NCBI GenBank assembly: GCA_903917425.1
Contig: CAIXAQ010000264.1
Coordinates: forward strand, 1-8,324
Length of the DNA: 8,324 bases
Direction: 5' to 3'
Origin: an uncultured Bacteroidales bacterium
Lineage (GTDB): Bacteria; Bacteroidota; Bacteroidia; Bacteroidales; UBA4417
Shown here piece after piece: positions 1-7,533 of this stretch (positions within the stretch are counted from its first letter, which is position 1; the number at the start of each line of letters is the position of its first letter). Made by a program: the position numbers and the translations under genes. The notes under the pieces are model-generated. The model was not told where the DNA came from and did not search any database. It worked only from the letters and a program-made list of their open reading frames with translations.

Positions 1-708
1 ATAAGAACCATTTGTGAGTTGCGATTCATATTCAATACTGATTTCCTCAGTTCCGCCACTGATAAACCCGAAATAATGCCTGAAAATAGGAGCAAATCCT
101 TCGAGAAACAATTTACGTTTGTCACTGATATTAGTCGCAGGAGCCATCATCTGTTCATCTATCAGCAATAAAAGTCCCCTATCCGTTTGCCGGCGTTCGG
201 CAAATTGCTTGAGCAGCCCATTACGTTGTTCGAGCAGCCGGTTGTATCGGATAAGGCTATCGAGATATGCTTTGTCGAACTGCGAGATGACCGCATCAAT
301 AAATTTCCGGCGTACATCGCTGCCTTCGTTTATCAAATCCCTGTCGTAAGGGGAAACCATCACGCAGGGAAATTGCCCTATATGGTCCGAAATACGATCG
401 TAGTCTTTTTGATTCAGGCGAAATTGCTTTTTAATCCCGGCTTTCTGGATACAACTTACCTGGTTGGGCAGCCCGCCGTTTCGATGAAAAGTGCCGTGTA
501 TGGCAAAAAAAGGTTCACCGTGGCGGATATTCTGCTGGTCAACCGAATTAAAGTAACTTTTTGTAAACGATAGGTAATAAACGGCATCGAGCAAGTTGGT
601 TTTACCGGCACCATTGTTACCCACAAAACAATTAATCTTATCCGAAAAAGCTATTTCCTGCTCCCCGTAATTCTTGAAATTGATGATTTTTAGTGTGTTA
701 AGATGCAC
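1..708 (-). CDS. recF: RecF, DNA replication/repair ATPase (3' end beyond window)
   Basis: RecF is an SMC/ABC-like ATPase that works with RecO and RecR to load RecA at single-strand gaps. The window holds the first 236 codons; the family is usually about 360-370 residues, so roughly the last third, including Walker B and the ABC signature, lies to the left. Residues 1-14 have the RecF opening (VHLNTLKIINFKNY). Walker A is GNNGAGKT at 30-37, followed by NLLDAVYYLSF. A family block SPYDRDLINEGSDVRRKFID is at 119-138, and YNRLLEQRNGLLK at 155-167 starts the coiled-coil arm. The start is a GTG at 706-708: no ATG lies in frame upstream near it, homology begins at once, and AGGAAA lies about 8 nt upstream as a Shine-Dalgarno. 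It is preceded by ispH with a 204-base gap and an apparent own promoter. Identification is from recognised motifs. Confidence 0.95.
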   Translation of the reverse strand, partial: MHLNTLKIINFKNYGEQEIAFSDKINCFVGNNGAGKTNLLDAVYYLSFTKSYFNSVDQQNIRHGEPFFAIHGTFHRNGGLPNQVSCIQKAGIKKQFRLNQKDYDRISDHIGQFPCVMVSPYDRDLINEGSDVRRKFIDAVISQFDKAYLDSLIRYNRLLEQRNGLLKQFAERRQTDRGLLLLIDEQMMAPATNISDKRKLFLEGFAPIFRHYFGFISGGTEEISIEYESQLTNGSY

Positions 709-749
709 GATCGATTTCCTGTTCTGTTTATTAAAAAGTTGTGGCTCTA

Positions 750-757
750 CAAATTTA
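750..757 (-). promoter_or_regulatory. Predicted -7 box (TAAATTTG) for recF
   Basis: Read on the minus strand this is TAAATTTG, an exact match to the Bacteroidota housekeeping -7 consensus TAnnTTTG. It lies about 42 bases before the GTG start of recF, implying a leader of about 35 nt. I see no good TTTG/TTG -33 element at the expected spacing, so the call rests on the -7 box and its position. Confidence 0.45.
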
Positions 758-777
758 GTGTTTAAAATCAATATTGA

Positions 778-808
778 AGTCTGAATTATCACTTTAAGTG
801 ATCAGACT
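778..808. other. Nested dyad between ispH and recF
   Basis: AGTCTG (778-783) pairs with CAGACT (803-808). Inside it ATCACTT (788-794) pairs with AAGTGAT (796-802) around a single central T, with a four-base AATT bulge on one side. A competing pairing is AAGTGA (796-801) with TCACTT (807-812), followed on the plus strand by a run of T. On the minus strand it sits after the ispH stop and upstream of the recF -7 box, so it could be an ispH terminator or an operator. There is no clean T-tract in the minus direction, and a one-base loop cannot form in RNA without opening some pairs. Confidence 0.4.
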
Positions 809-818
809 CACTTTTTAT

Positions 819-863
819 CCACGGAGAAACAGAGAACACAGAGGAACACAGAGAGAAAACACA
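819..863. repeat. CACAGAG-rich periodic tract
   Basis: The plus strand reads CCACGGAGA, AACAGAGAA, CACAGAGGA, ACACAGAGAG and then AAAACACA. The core (CGGAG, then CAGAG three times) starts at 822, 830, 839 and 849, a period of 8-10 bases. It is strictly purine plus C on one strand, unlike its surroundings, and encodes nothing. It lies in the ispH-recF gap. It resembles CACGGAG/CACAGAG intergenic repeats that I recall from many environmental bacterial genomes, but I cannot confirm that here. Apart from this tract, the dyad and the recF -7 box, I see nothing in 709-912. Confidence 0.6.
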
Positions 864-912
864 ATTAAAGTCTCGGCGATTTTATTTAAAAGCGTAAATA
901 GATTTACAGTCC

Positions 913-1776
913 CTACATTCGTTCAATTTGCTCAGCAACCTGGGCAATCAACCATCCCGGAGTAGAGGTAGCACCCGTCACGCCTACAGAGATTGAACCA
1001 TTAAACCACTGATCATCAATATCTTCAATATTATGGATATAATAACTTTTTTCATTTATTGATTTACAGACACTGAAAAGATAGGCTCCGTTTGCACTGT
1101 TTCTTCCGCCTACAAAAACAATTACATCATGTTCAGAAGCAAAGGACCGCAATGCCGGGGCACGTCCCGAAACCTGCCCACATGCGCTTTTGCTTATAAC
1201 CAGGTCAGTATTTCCAGCTTCTGTCATACGTTTTTGAAGCGCAGTTGCAATAGCCTGATAAGTTTCGGCATCCATGGTAGTCTGCGAAAACAGGTGCACA
1301 GGCTTTGTTATATCAATCTTCCCCAGATCATTTTCGTCACTGACGATGATTGCTGTATTCCCGGCATTTCCGTTCAATCCTGCAACTTCCGCATGTTTGG
1401 CTTTACCGAATATTACTATTTGCAATTCAGAATCTTTCCCTGAAAAATAACTGTTATTGATACGCTGCTGAAGTTTAGTTACTATAGGGCATGTGGCATC
1501 AATAATAGAAATATCCAGTTCCTTTGCTAATTGAAAGGTTTCTGGAGGTTCGCCATGGGCACGGAATAATACTTTTTTACCTTTTAATGAAGGAAGTTCA
1601 GCCATGGAAATCACTTTGAGTCCTTTCGCGACAAGTTGATCCATCTGAACCTGGTTGTGCACCATTTCGCCGAGGCAGAATACAGTTTCGCCAGCCGCCA
1701 GTTCTGCTTCAGCCATTTTGATAGCATGGTTTACACCAAAACAAAAACCTGAATTCTGATCGATAATTACCTTCAT
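913..1776 (-). CDS. ispH: 4-hydroxy-3-methylbut-2-enyl diphosphate reductase (IspH/LytB)
   Basis: This cytosolic [4Fe-4S] enzyme catalyses the last step of the MEP pathway, converting HMBPP to IPP and DMAPP. At 287 residues it is full length for the family. The three cluster cysteines are C12 (GFCFGV), C96 (DATCP) and C199 (KSACGQ). Active-site histidines are visible at H40 (EMVHN), H74 (FRAHGE) and H128 (KAKHAEVAG, with E130), and SQTT lies at 164-167. The substrate-binding loop GGRNSANG (223-230) and the C-terminal GVTGATSTPGWLI (265-277) are also in place. The ATG start puts the first cysteine at the usual position 12. Upstream, TACTTTCG at 1797-1804 is a one-mismatch -7 box, but no -33 is evident, and the 90-base gap behind porQ also allows cotranscription. 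No key residue is missing. Confidence 0.97.
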   Translation of the reverse strand: MKVIIDQNSGFCFGVNHAIKMAEAELAAGETVFCLGEMVHNQVQMDQLVAKGLKVISMAELPSLKGKKVLFRAHGEPPETFQLAKELDISIIDATCPIVTKLQQRINNSYFSGKDSELQIVIFGKAKHAEVAGLNGNAGNTAIIVSDENDLGKIDITKPVHLFSQTTMDAETYQAIATALQKRMTEAGNTDLVISKSACGQVSGRAPALRSFASEHDVIVFVGGRNSANGAYLFSVCKSINEKSYYIHNIEDIDDQWFNGSISVGVTGATSTPGWLIAQVAEQIERM

Positions 1777-1866
1777 TAAAGCGATACAATTTTGAGCGAA
1801 AGTATGAAAAAAGCACGCAAAACCCGACGAACCAGTGCACCTTGAGATAAAATAAAGACAGTTGAT

Positions 1867-2916
1867 TTAGTTTTTGCTCCAGTCGCCTAAATTGGTACTG
1901 ACTGAAATATAATTGGGTGATCCCACCTCGTGATAAGCCGAACGCGAATAGCTGAAGGAAAATTTCGAGACATTGATTCCCAATCCCCACGAAAAACCTA
2001 CCATGCCCGGTACAGATTCAACTTTCATTTCCTTACGGCGCAGGTAGTTATACCCAAGCCTGATGCTTAGGAACTTGGCAGGTATAAATTCACCTCCAAT
2101 AACTATATGGCTCATTGCATTATCAGCAAAATTTTCCATCCCGGATTGAGTGGCAGCCTCACCAGTAAAAGGGTCAACGGGTGCATTGGGGTCGGTATAG
2201 CCCAGATCCCATTTTTCGAGATGCTGCAATAACAGGGAGTACCTGAATGGAACATGAGCAAGTTTCTTCGAGATACCTGCCTGAATCTCGAAAGGCAAAG
2301 GCTCAGTATCTGCTGAGGTATAAGAAGTAAGCTGCATACCAATATTCCGGAAAAGGAGAGATGCGCAAAATGTTTCGTTGGGAACATAGCTCCCGGCAAC
2401 ATCGACAGCCATTCCAAAAGAATTGTATATGTCGAGCCCCGAATATATTGCCTTTACGTTGGCACCTATCGAAAAAACAGAATCAAGCATCCGCCCCCAA
2501 CCCAGGTTAAATGCATATTCGCCGGCGTTGAACTGACCTATTATTTCACCAGTTTCGGTTGTTTGGTCGGATTTGCCATAATTGGAATACTGCATGGTGC
2601 CGGCAAAACTTCCGAATTTTTGTAAATTAAATCCGTAACTGGCAAATCCATAATGAGTTCCAGCAAAATTATCGACAAAATTCAGTGAGAGCGTGTTGTG
2701 CATCTTGGTTGAAATCAGCGACGGATTAGCCAAAGCAAGACTCAGGTCGTTATCGTGAATGGTCAGGAAGTTGGCTCCCAAGGCAGCTACCCGGGCTGAA
2801 TTAGTAAGATTAAGAAATTTATAGGCTGTATATCCTCCTGACTGAGCAAACAGTTGAATACTGAAAAGTAAACCAATAGCGATACTAAATGCGATTTTTG
2901 AAAGGGCTTTTTTCAC
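1867..2916 (-). CDS. porQ: PorQ-type T9SS outer-membrane beta-barrel protein
   Basis: PorQ is an outer-membrane protein of the type IX secretion system; in Porphyromonas gingivalis it acts with PorU, PorV and PorZ in the surface attachment complex that processes secreted cargo. The 349-residue product has a signal peptide (KK, then a hydrophobic stretch at about 8-23, cleavage near FA|QS at 24/25). The family opening YKFLNLTNSARVAALG follows at 32-47, then NDLSLALANPSLI. The remainder alternates short amphipathic strands rich in G, Y and F, as expected for a FadL/PorV-like barrel. The start is GTG: an in-frame TAA lies 12 bases upstream with no ATG between, and the signal peptide begins right there. 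No clear Shine-Dalgarno is seen. The next gene downstream is ispH. PorQ rather than PorV is chosen from the opening motif and length; the subtype is from memory of the family. Confidence 0.85.
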   Translation of the reverse strand: MKKALSKIAFSIAIGLLFSIQLFAQSGGYTAYKFLNLTNSARVAALGANFLTIHDNDLSLALANPSLISTKMHNTLSLNFVDNFAGTHYGFASYGFNLQKFGSFAGTMQYSNYGKSDQTTETGEIIGQFNAGEYAFNLGWGRMLDSVFSIGANVKAIYSGLDIYNSFGMAVDVAGSYVPNETFCASLLFRNIGMQLTSYTSADTEPLPFEIQAGISKKLAHVPFRYSLLLQHLEKWDLGYTDPNAPVDPFTGEAATQSGMENFADNAMSHIVIGGEFIPAKFLSIRLGYNYLRRKEMKVESVPGMVGFSWGLGINVSKFSFSYSRSAYHEVGSPNYISVSTNLGDWSKN

Positions 2917-3025
2917 TAATAGACTTATTTATGTATATGATGTGAACAGGACGATGATAGAGTAACGGAAGCTATCAGATTTTATTTTTACACTCAGAAA
3001 TTAAAAGCAGCTCTTCCTAATATAA

Positions 3026-3053
3026 CTACAGGCTGAAAAAATCCAGCCTGTAG
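3026..3053 (-). terminator. 10-bp stem-loop after the lipoprotein gene
   Basis: CTACAGGCTG (3026-3035) and CAGCCTGTAG (3044-3053) are perfect inverted repeats with an 8-base loop. The hairpin starts 23 bases after the lipoprotein stop codon. In the minus direction it is followed by TTATATTAGG, a weak U-tract, and the loop itself carries six T. It is the best terminator candidate here and separates this gene from porQ. Confidence 0.6.
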
Positions 3054-3076
3054 CGAACATTACCCGATACTATTTG

Positions 3077-3793
3077 CTATTTGAGCTTCTGCAACGAACC
3101 GGAGCCTTTAATATCTGATGAGATATCGGGCGCACCGGCATAGTAAACGCTTCCGCTTCCCCTGATTTTAATGGCCAGGGCGGTAGTCGCCAGCACCTTG
3201 CAATCGCCTGAGCCATTTACCGTTATTGCTACATTTCCGGTAGGGAAGTTTACAGCATCCACGTTACCCGAACCGTTTATTTCGATCTTATGGCGCTGCG
3301 CAACTCCTTTAAGTGAAACATTTCCTGAGCCGTTTATCTCGCTCTTCACATTGCCGGCATCCACATCCAGGTCAATATCTCCTGATCCGTTGATTTTCAG
3401 ACCAAGGTCAGATGCAACCAGTTTATTGCCTGTTTTTATGCTTCCCGAACCATTGATCTGAAGTTCAGAAACTGTTTTCATAGGGATAGTGATGGTAATA
3501 GGCTTATTTGCAGAGAAACAGGGTTCCGATGTAATCCGCAGGCTCTTACCCTTTTGCTCCATAAGTATTGCTTCAATGATGTTGCTCTCACCTTCTATTT
3601 TTACTACTCCCGACGAATCGGCAACTAATACTACATCAGCACTTACCGAAAGGTTTATTTCAGTAATTTCGGTAAATGTGGCCGTACGGACAGCCATTTT
3701 ACCGTTTCCTTCCAAGCAATCGCTGCACGACGACAGGATCACAGAAAACACGATTGCAAAAAAAACTGTTAATAAAAAGATTCTCTTTGACAT
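3077..3793 (-). CDS. Lipoprotein with head GIN (DUF2807) beta-repeat domain
   Basis: This is a 238-residue probable lipoprotein. A hydrophobic signal (6-20) leads to a lipobox LSSC at 20-23, with C23 as the lipidated residue, so it should be anchored in the periplasm or outer membrane. The rest matches the DUF2807 'putative auto-transporter adhesin, head GIN domain' family, common in Bacteroidota and without a firmly established function. Seven copies of a (I/V)-(N/R/K)-GSG turn occur at residues 113, 134, 153, 172, 192, 210 and 228, spaced 18-21 residues. This fits a right-handed beta-helix with one GSG turn per coil. Cysteines C26, C92 and C198 may form a disulphide. The start is the ATG at 3791-3793 beside an A/T-rich leader without Shine-Dalgarno. 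It has its own predicted -7 box and a terminator, so it is probably a single-gene unit. Confidence 0.88.
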   Translation of the reverse strand: MSKRIFLLTVFFAIVFSVILSSCSDCLEGNGKMAVRTATFTEITEINLSVSADVVLVADSSGVVKIEGESNIIEAILMEQKGKSLRITSEPCFSANKPITITIPMKTVSELQINGSGSIKTGNKLVASDLGLKINGSGDIDLDVDAGNVKSEINGSGNVSLKGVAQRHKIEINGSGNVDAVNFPTGNVAITVNGSGDCKVLATTALAIKIRGSGSVYYAGAPDISSDIKGSGSLQKLK

Positions 3794-3832
3794 ATAAATT
3801 GATTTTAGAAATTTGCGAATTGTTAGTTTTCA

Positions 3833-3840
3833 CAAAGTTA
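3833..3840 (-). promoter_or_regulatory. Predicted -7 box (TAACTTTG) for the lipoprotein gene
   Basis: The minus strand reads TAACTTTG, an exact TAnnTTTG match, 40 bases before the ATG of the head GIN lipoprotein. Transcription would start near 3826, giving a leader of about 32 nt. No convincing -33 TTTG is seen at the expected spacing. Confidence 0.5.
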
Positions 3841-3943
3841 AATGAAAAATATATCGGGATTTCTTTCAGCCCTAAATAATTTATTGATTCTCTTACATTA
3901 TTCTATCCTGGAAGACAGTTTTACTCTGCCAAATTAAAACTCA

Positions 3944-4087
3944 AACCACAGTAGTCACATTAGGGCACAATAGAAAAACACATATAGATAGTAGGTTGTT
4001 GTGTTGGCAGTTACCATTTTCTGAGAATTTAAAATTATCATGACCCCATCTGTCATATTCTATGTGTCCTACTGTGCCTATGTGGTT
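3944..4087. repeat. 144-bp intergenic element with CACA/TAGG terminal inverted repeats
   Basis: The left arm (3944-3975) and the reverse complement of the right arm (4058-4087) align at 27 of 32 columns. Both begin AACCACA and end TAGAA, with TAG, CACA, TAGG and CACA in the same order between. The arms are themselves periodic (CACA then TAGG, about every 9-10 bases). The 82-base interior encodes nothing. Such an arrangement suggests a small non-autonomous mobile or palindromic repeat. On the mRNA side it lies 64 bases past the mannosidase stop, so it could also act as a 3' hairpin. No obvious target-site duplication is seen. The rest of 3794-4150 holds only the lipoprotein -7 box. Confidence 0.65.
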
Positions 4088-4150
4088 CAAAATATCAGCC
4101 AGGTTTGTATTAGTTAAGCAGAAATAGGGCCAATTCGAAATCGCGAGGTA

Positions 4151-7100
4151 CTACTGTGCCAGGTCAATACGGAAAAACTTCGATTCCAGTGGCCCCATAC
4201 CCTGACTTCCGTCTCTTACCGGATTTCCGGTTACATCCACTTCTGCTATTGACAAAAGTTTTCCATCGGAAGGATTTACGAGTTTTAGATCAGCCTGTTT
4301 TCCGCCTGTTTCGCGCAGATGGACTAGTAGTGACTTGCCATCGGCAGTTGGTTGCGCTGTGATCAGGATCACATTTGAGGGCCATCCGCTAATGAACGAC
4401 CCTTCCCAGTGGTTGTCGCCCAAACCTGCACCGGGAATAATGCGGGTGAGGTAAGGAACCCGGCAGCCCCAGCCAAATTGGGTGGCAAAATTATTCGAAT
4501 TGTCAGAGGAAGAAGTGAGGTAATAGCTCCAGGAATGCCCGCCACGCTGATCGGCATTAAAGTTGGTAACCCAGTAATTATTCATGGGCCACGAAAACAG
4601 TTGGGTACTTTGTGGCACTGCTCCTGCCTGGTAGCGCCCGGTGTTGATAGCGCCAAACTGCATCAAAGGCATTTCGGCACAACCGATTACCACCTGGGAT
4701 GATGAATTTCGCACCGAAGTGAAATTCTGAACTGTGTTCCAATCATTCGCTGAACCTTTAATCTGATCCACGCCAGCCTGCATCACACCACCCTGAACCT
4801 CAACAAAATGTTTGCCATCCTTCAGATCAACTGGAAAGGCAATATAGAAACTCTCGGGTTCGATGATGCTCTTTTTTACAATTGAACATGCCAGATCCAC
4901 GCGCTTATCCGTATTGAAAAGCCTTATTTCGAAAGTATAGCCTTTTGGATTCACGGTGGATGATGATTCTCCATAAAACTTCAGGCTTGTCCAGATTTCA
5001 CCTTTGAGCATCGAATCGAACCAGATTTTGTCGAGAGGAATACGTTTAAAATCATCCAGGCGCTTGTTCTCCATTTGCGAGCGGTTAGCAAGTTGCTCCA
5101 GGATAAATTCACCCATTTTATAACCCGACTCAGCATCAAGCAACTCAATGCCCAGTTCCTTATCGAGCCAGGAAGTGATGACCCCTTTATAAGGATCGAT
5201 TCCAATTTTGTACCATTTATTTTCAATAGTCCGAACTGCGTTTGGATCCGGGAAAGCAATTTCCTCATCTATGGGTTTAATGATGAATTTTTTATATCCG
5301 AATGCAGGAATATCGGTGAGCCATACAGCCCAATAGGTGCCATCGGAGCGCGATTCCATAGGCTGAGCAACCATTCGTTTGCCGGAATGGTCAAATATCC
5401 CGGCTATTTTGCCGCGTGGCACTATCTGGTGATCAATATACAGAGTTGTGAGTCCTGAACGCTGCCAGTTCAACGTATTGAATACCAACAACGAAGGCTC
5501 CGCTTCACGGCTGAATTTGCTTTGCAGCAACCCCATAACTTCCTCGCCGATGGAGGCTGTGCGGCGGTTGGCTTCCCATGCGTAGGATTCCTTTAAAGCA
5601 CGCTGTTCCATGGTTGGTTTGCTGTAAGGCTCGCGAACACTTTCGGAGTAGCCGGTGGTGTGTTCGGTATAAAAAAGCAAGGCATTATTAGCCAGGTCAA
5701 TCCTTTCGTCAATTCCGGCAGGCAATTTCACCCCGGCAACTGCAGACATAGCAAGCCCGGCCACATTGGCTGTCAATGCTGAAGAGGCAAGGCGCGTAAT
5801 TGCGGTTTCGCGGGCAGATGCACCAAATCCATCCGTCCACCAATCAGGCCATGCTCCCCTTACCACCGGGAATTCGCCACCGTGATCTTTCTCCATGTTT
5901 TTGAAAAATGTTTCGGTAGTTGCGGTACAAAGTTGCGGCCACTCGAAGGTTTCGTTCCATTGTTTGATCAGATCGCTGGCAAAGGTGGATGGAGGGGAAT
6001 TATCTGTCAAATAACCGGAATGTTGAATCGCCATTTCATCGAAAGGATATTGCCTGGCATCCAGGCCAACCAGGTAATTGAACAGGTTATTTTTAAATTT
6101 ATCCATATCTCCCGACTGGATTTCGAGTACGGTGTTCCCTGTCATATAATGCTCAGCCCTGAAAGTAAGCAAGCGCTTTCCGGAAGGCGATTCCCACCAG
6201 AACATGGTTGGCACATCAAAACAGATCAGCGCCCTGTGGCCGTGAGTACCCATGTTCAGGTACTTTATTCCCAGTTGGTTAAAATAATCGTTCATGCACC
6301 AGCCTATACCATTTACATCGTCCTGCATAGCAGTTGTAACCGGGATATCACAGGCTTTAATCCGGCCAACAGCTTTAAGCGAAGCAGCAAGTATTTGTTC
6401 ATCCGGCAGTTCGTCGAAATTATAATACATCCCGGTAACCTCTATCCTACCCTCTCTGATTCGTTGCTTTAATCTTTCAACCTGGCTTGCGGGCCGGCAT
6501 TTCAGGTATTCGTCCACAGGCCAGGATGCCTCGCAGGTCCAGCGGAACTTTGCATTTTCGGGATACTTGTCGGTCGCATCGCAGTAATCGAGGGCATAGT
6601 CAATATACCTGAGGTGTTCGGCAAGTATTTCAGTTTGTGAGCGGGTATACCCGATATCGGTGTGCGAATGCTGCACCAGGTCTATCTTCCATTTCCTGAC
6701 AAGGTTAAGCATAACCGTATTGTTCATGGTGAATTCGCCGGCAACAACTTTCATCTTCACTTTTGCAGGCTTTTCAACAGGCTTTAATCCAAGATTTACG
6801 TTATTGTACCCAAATTTCAGTGAGGTAGTTTCGATCAGCTTACTGTTTGCATAAATTTTCGCATCCACCGCCTGCCCGAAATAAAAGATGGCAGCCTCCA
6901 CTAATTGTAGCCTTTCATTGCCTTTTTTCAGGATGGCTGGAAAAGCATTGAGCGTAACACCGGTTTTTACCGATTTTTTGAATGTCATGTACCAGGAAGA
7001 GAGATTGGATTCGCTTCCTGTGACTTTAATTTTCAATGATTTACCTGGTTCAACTTTCTTCGAAGGAATCCTTAAAATCATATAACCATGCTGATCGCCG

Positions 7101-7516
7101 TACTGATCGACCATAATGGAGTTAAATTGAAGAGAAGAACCATCATTTCCATCTACTTCCCATTTTGGCCTTGCATCCGTATAAAATGAAAACTGCTGCT
7201 CTCCGTTCACAGCCAGGTCCATCCGGGCACGCCCTGGGCCAGCTCCCAAAGCTGCTATCCAAACGAAAGTTGCATATTTCTCCTTAACACCCGTTGGCAC
7301 CGCATCGGTTTCCCATTCCATACAATCTTTGCCGTTGGTTGCCCGGAGAAGAATGCTTTCCCGCAGGCCGGGGATGCAGGAAGTATAATCAAAATCCACT
7401 CCTGAAATTTTTGTGGCATACCCATTTACCAGGTGGTCGTCAGTAGTAAAAAACGACTGAGCGAGCAGGGTGTTTGCTGCGAGGAGGATTGATAAGAGGA
7501 TTATGATTTTATTCAT
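4151..7516 (-). CDS. Secreted GH38-type alpha-mannosidase-like glycoside hydrolase
   Basis: This 1121-residue enzyme probably hydrolyses alpha-mannosides. A signal peptide (hydrophobic 4-18, cleavage near LLA|QS) sends it to the periplasm or beyond. Residues ~25-275 form a beta-rich N-terminal module (VWIAALG, RMDLAVNGE). The GH38 catalytic barrel follows: HSHTDIGY at 283-290 corresponds to the family HSHxDxGW motif, with H285 and D287 as likely zinc ligands. QDDVNGIGW at 398-406 carries the likely nucleophile aspartate (D399 or D400), and TEHTTGYSES at 617-626 has H619 as the probable remaining zinc ligand. Residues from ~675 on resemble the GH38 C-terminal beta-sandwich domains, and the end (SKFFRIDLAQ) does not look like a T9SS sorting domain. 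The ATG at 7514-7516 lacks a Shine-Dalgarno. It has no SusC/SusD or other glycan genes here, and an 11-bp repeat array abuts its start. Ligand assignments are by motif comparison; the substrate is unknown, and a DUF5054-like branch is possible. Confidence 0.85.
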   Translation of the reverse strand: MNKIIILLSILLAANTLLAQSFFTTDDHLVNGYATKISGVDFDYTSCIPGLRESILLRATNGKDCMEWETDAVPTGVKEKYATFVWIAALGAGPGRARMDLAVNGEQQFSFYTDARPKWEVDGNDGSSLQFNSIMVDQYGDQHGYMILRIPSKKVEPGKSLKIKVTGSESNLSSWYMTFKKSVKTGVTLNAFPAILKKGNERLQLVEAAIFYFGQAVDAKIYANSKLIETTSLKFGYNNVNLGLKPVEKPAKVKMKVVAGEFTMNNTVMLNLVRKWKIDLVQHSHTDIGYTRSQTEILAEHLRYIDYALDYCDATDKYPENAKFRWTCEASWPVDEYLKCRPASQVERLKQRIREGRIEVTGMYYNFDELPDEQILAASLKAVGRIKACDIPVTTAMQDDVNGIGWCMNDYFNQLGIKYLNMGTHGHRALICFDVPTMFWWESPSGKRLLTFRAEHYMTGNTVLEIQSGDMDKFKNNLFNYLVGLDARQYPFDEMAIQHSGYLTDNSPPSTFASDLIKQWNETFEWPQLCTATTETFFKNMEKDHGGEFPVVRGAWPDWWTDGFGASARETAITRLASSALTANVAGLAMSAVAGVKLPAGIDERIDLANNALLFYTEHTTGYSESVREPYSKPTMEQRALKESYAWEANRRTASIGEEVMGLLQSKFSREAEPSLLVFNTLNWQRSGLTTLYIDHQIVPRGKIAGIFDHSGKRMVAQPMESRSDGTYWAVWLTDIPAFGYKKFIIKPIDEEIAFPDPNAVRTIENKWYKIGIDPYKGVITSWLDKELGIELLDAESGYKMGEFILEQLANRSQMENKRLDDFKRIPLDKIWFDSMLKGEIWTSLKFYGESSSTVNPKGYTFEIRLFNTDKRVDLACSIVKKSIIEPESFYIAFPVDLKDGKHFVEVQGGVMQAGVDQIKGSANDWNTVQNFTSVRNSSSQVVIGCAEMPLMQFGAINTGRYQAGAVPQSTQLFSWPMNNYWVTNFNADQRGGHSWSYYLTSSSDNSNNFATQFGWGCRVPYLTRIIPGAGLGDNHWEGSFISGWPSNVILITAQPTADGKSLLVHLRETGGKQADLKLVNPSDGKLLSIAEVDVTGNPVRDGSQGMGPLESKFFRIDLAQ

Positions 7517-7533
7517 GGGGTTTGTTGTTCGGT

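Noticed and set aside
187..573. Plus-strand 128-codon reading frame
   Set aside because: It is antisense to recF, whose motifs on the minus strand are unmistakable.
1709..1990. Small gene bridging porQ and ispH, for example a remnant of cmk
   Set aside because: It overlaps the ends of two well-supported genes in another frame and has no P-loop or kinase motif.
3036..3043. Rho-independent terminator acting in the plus direction
   Set aside because: The stem 3026-3053 is followed on the plus strand by CGAACATTAC, not T, and no plus-strand gene ends there.
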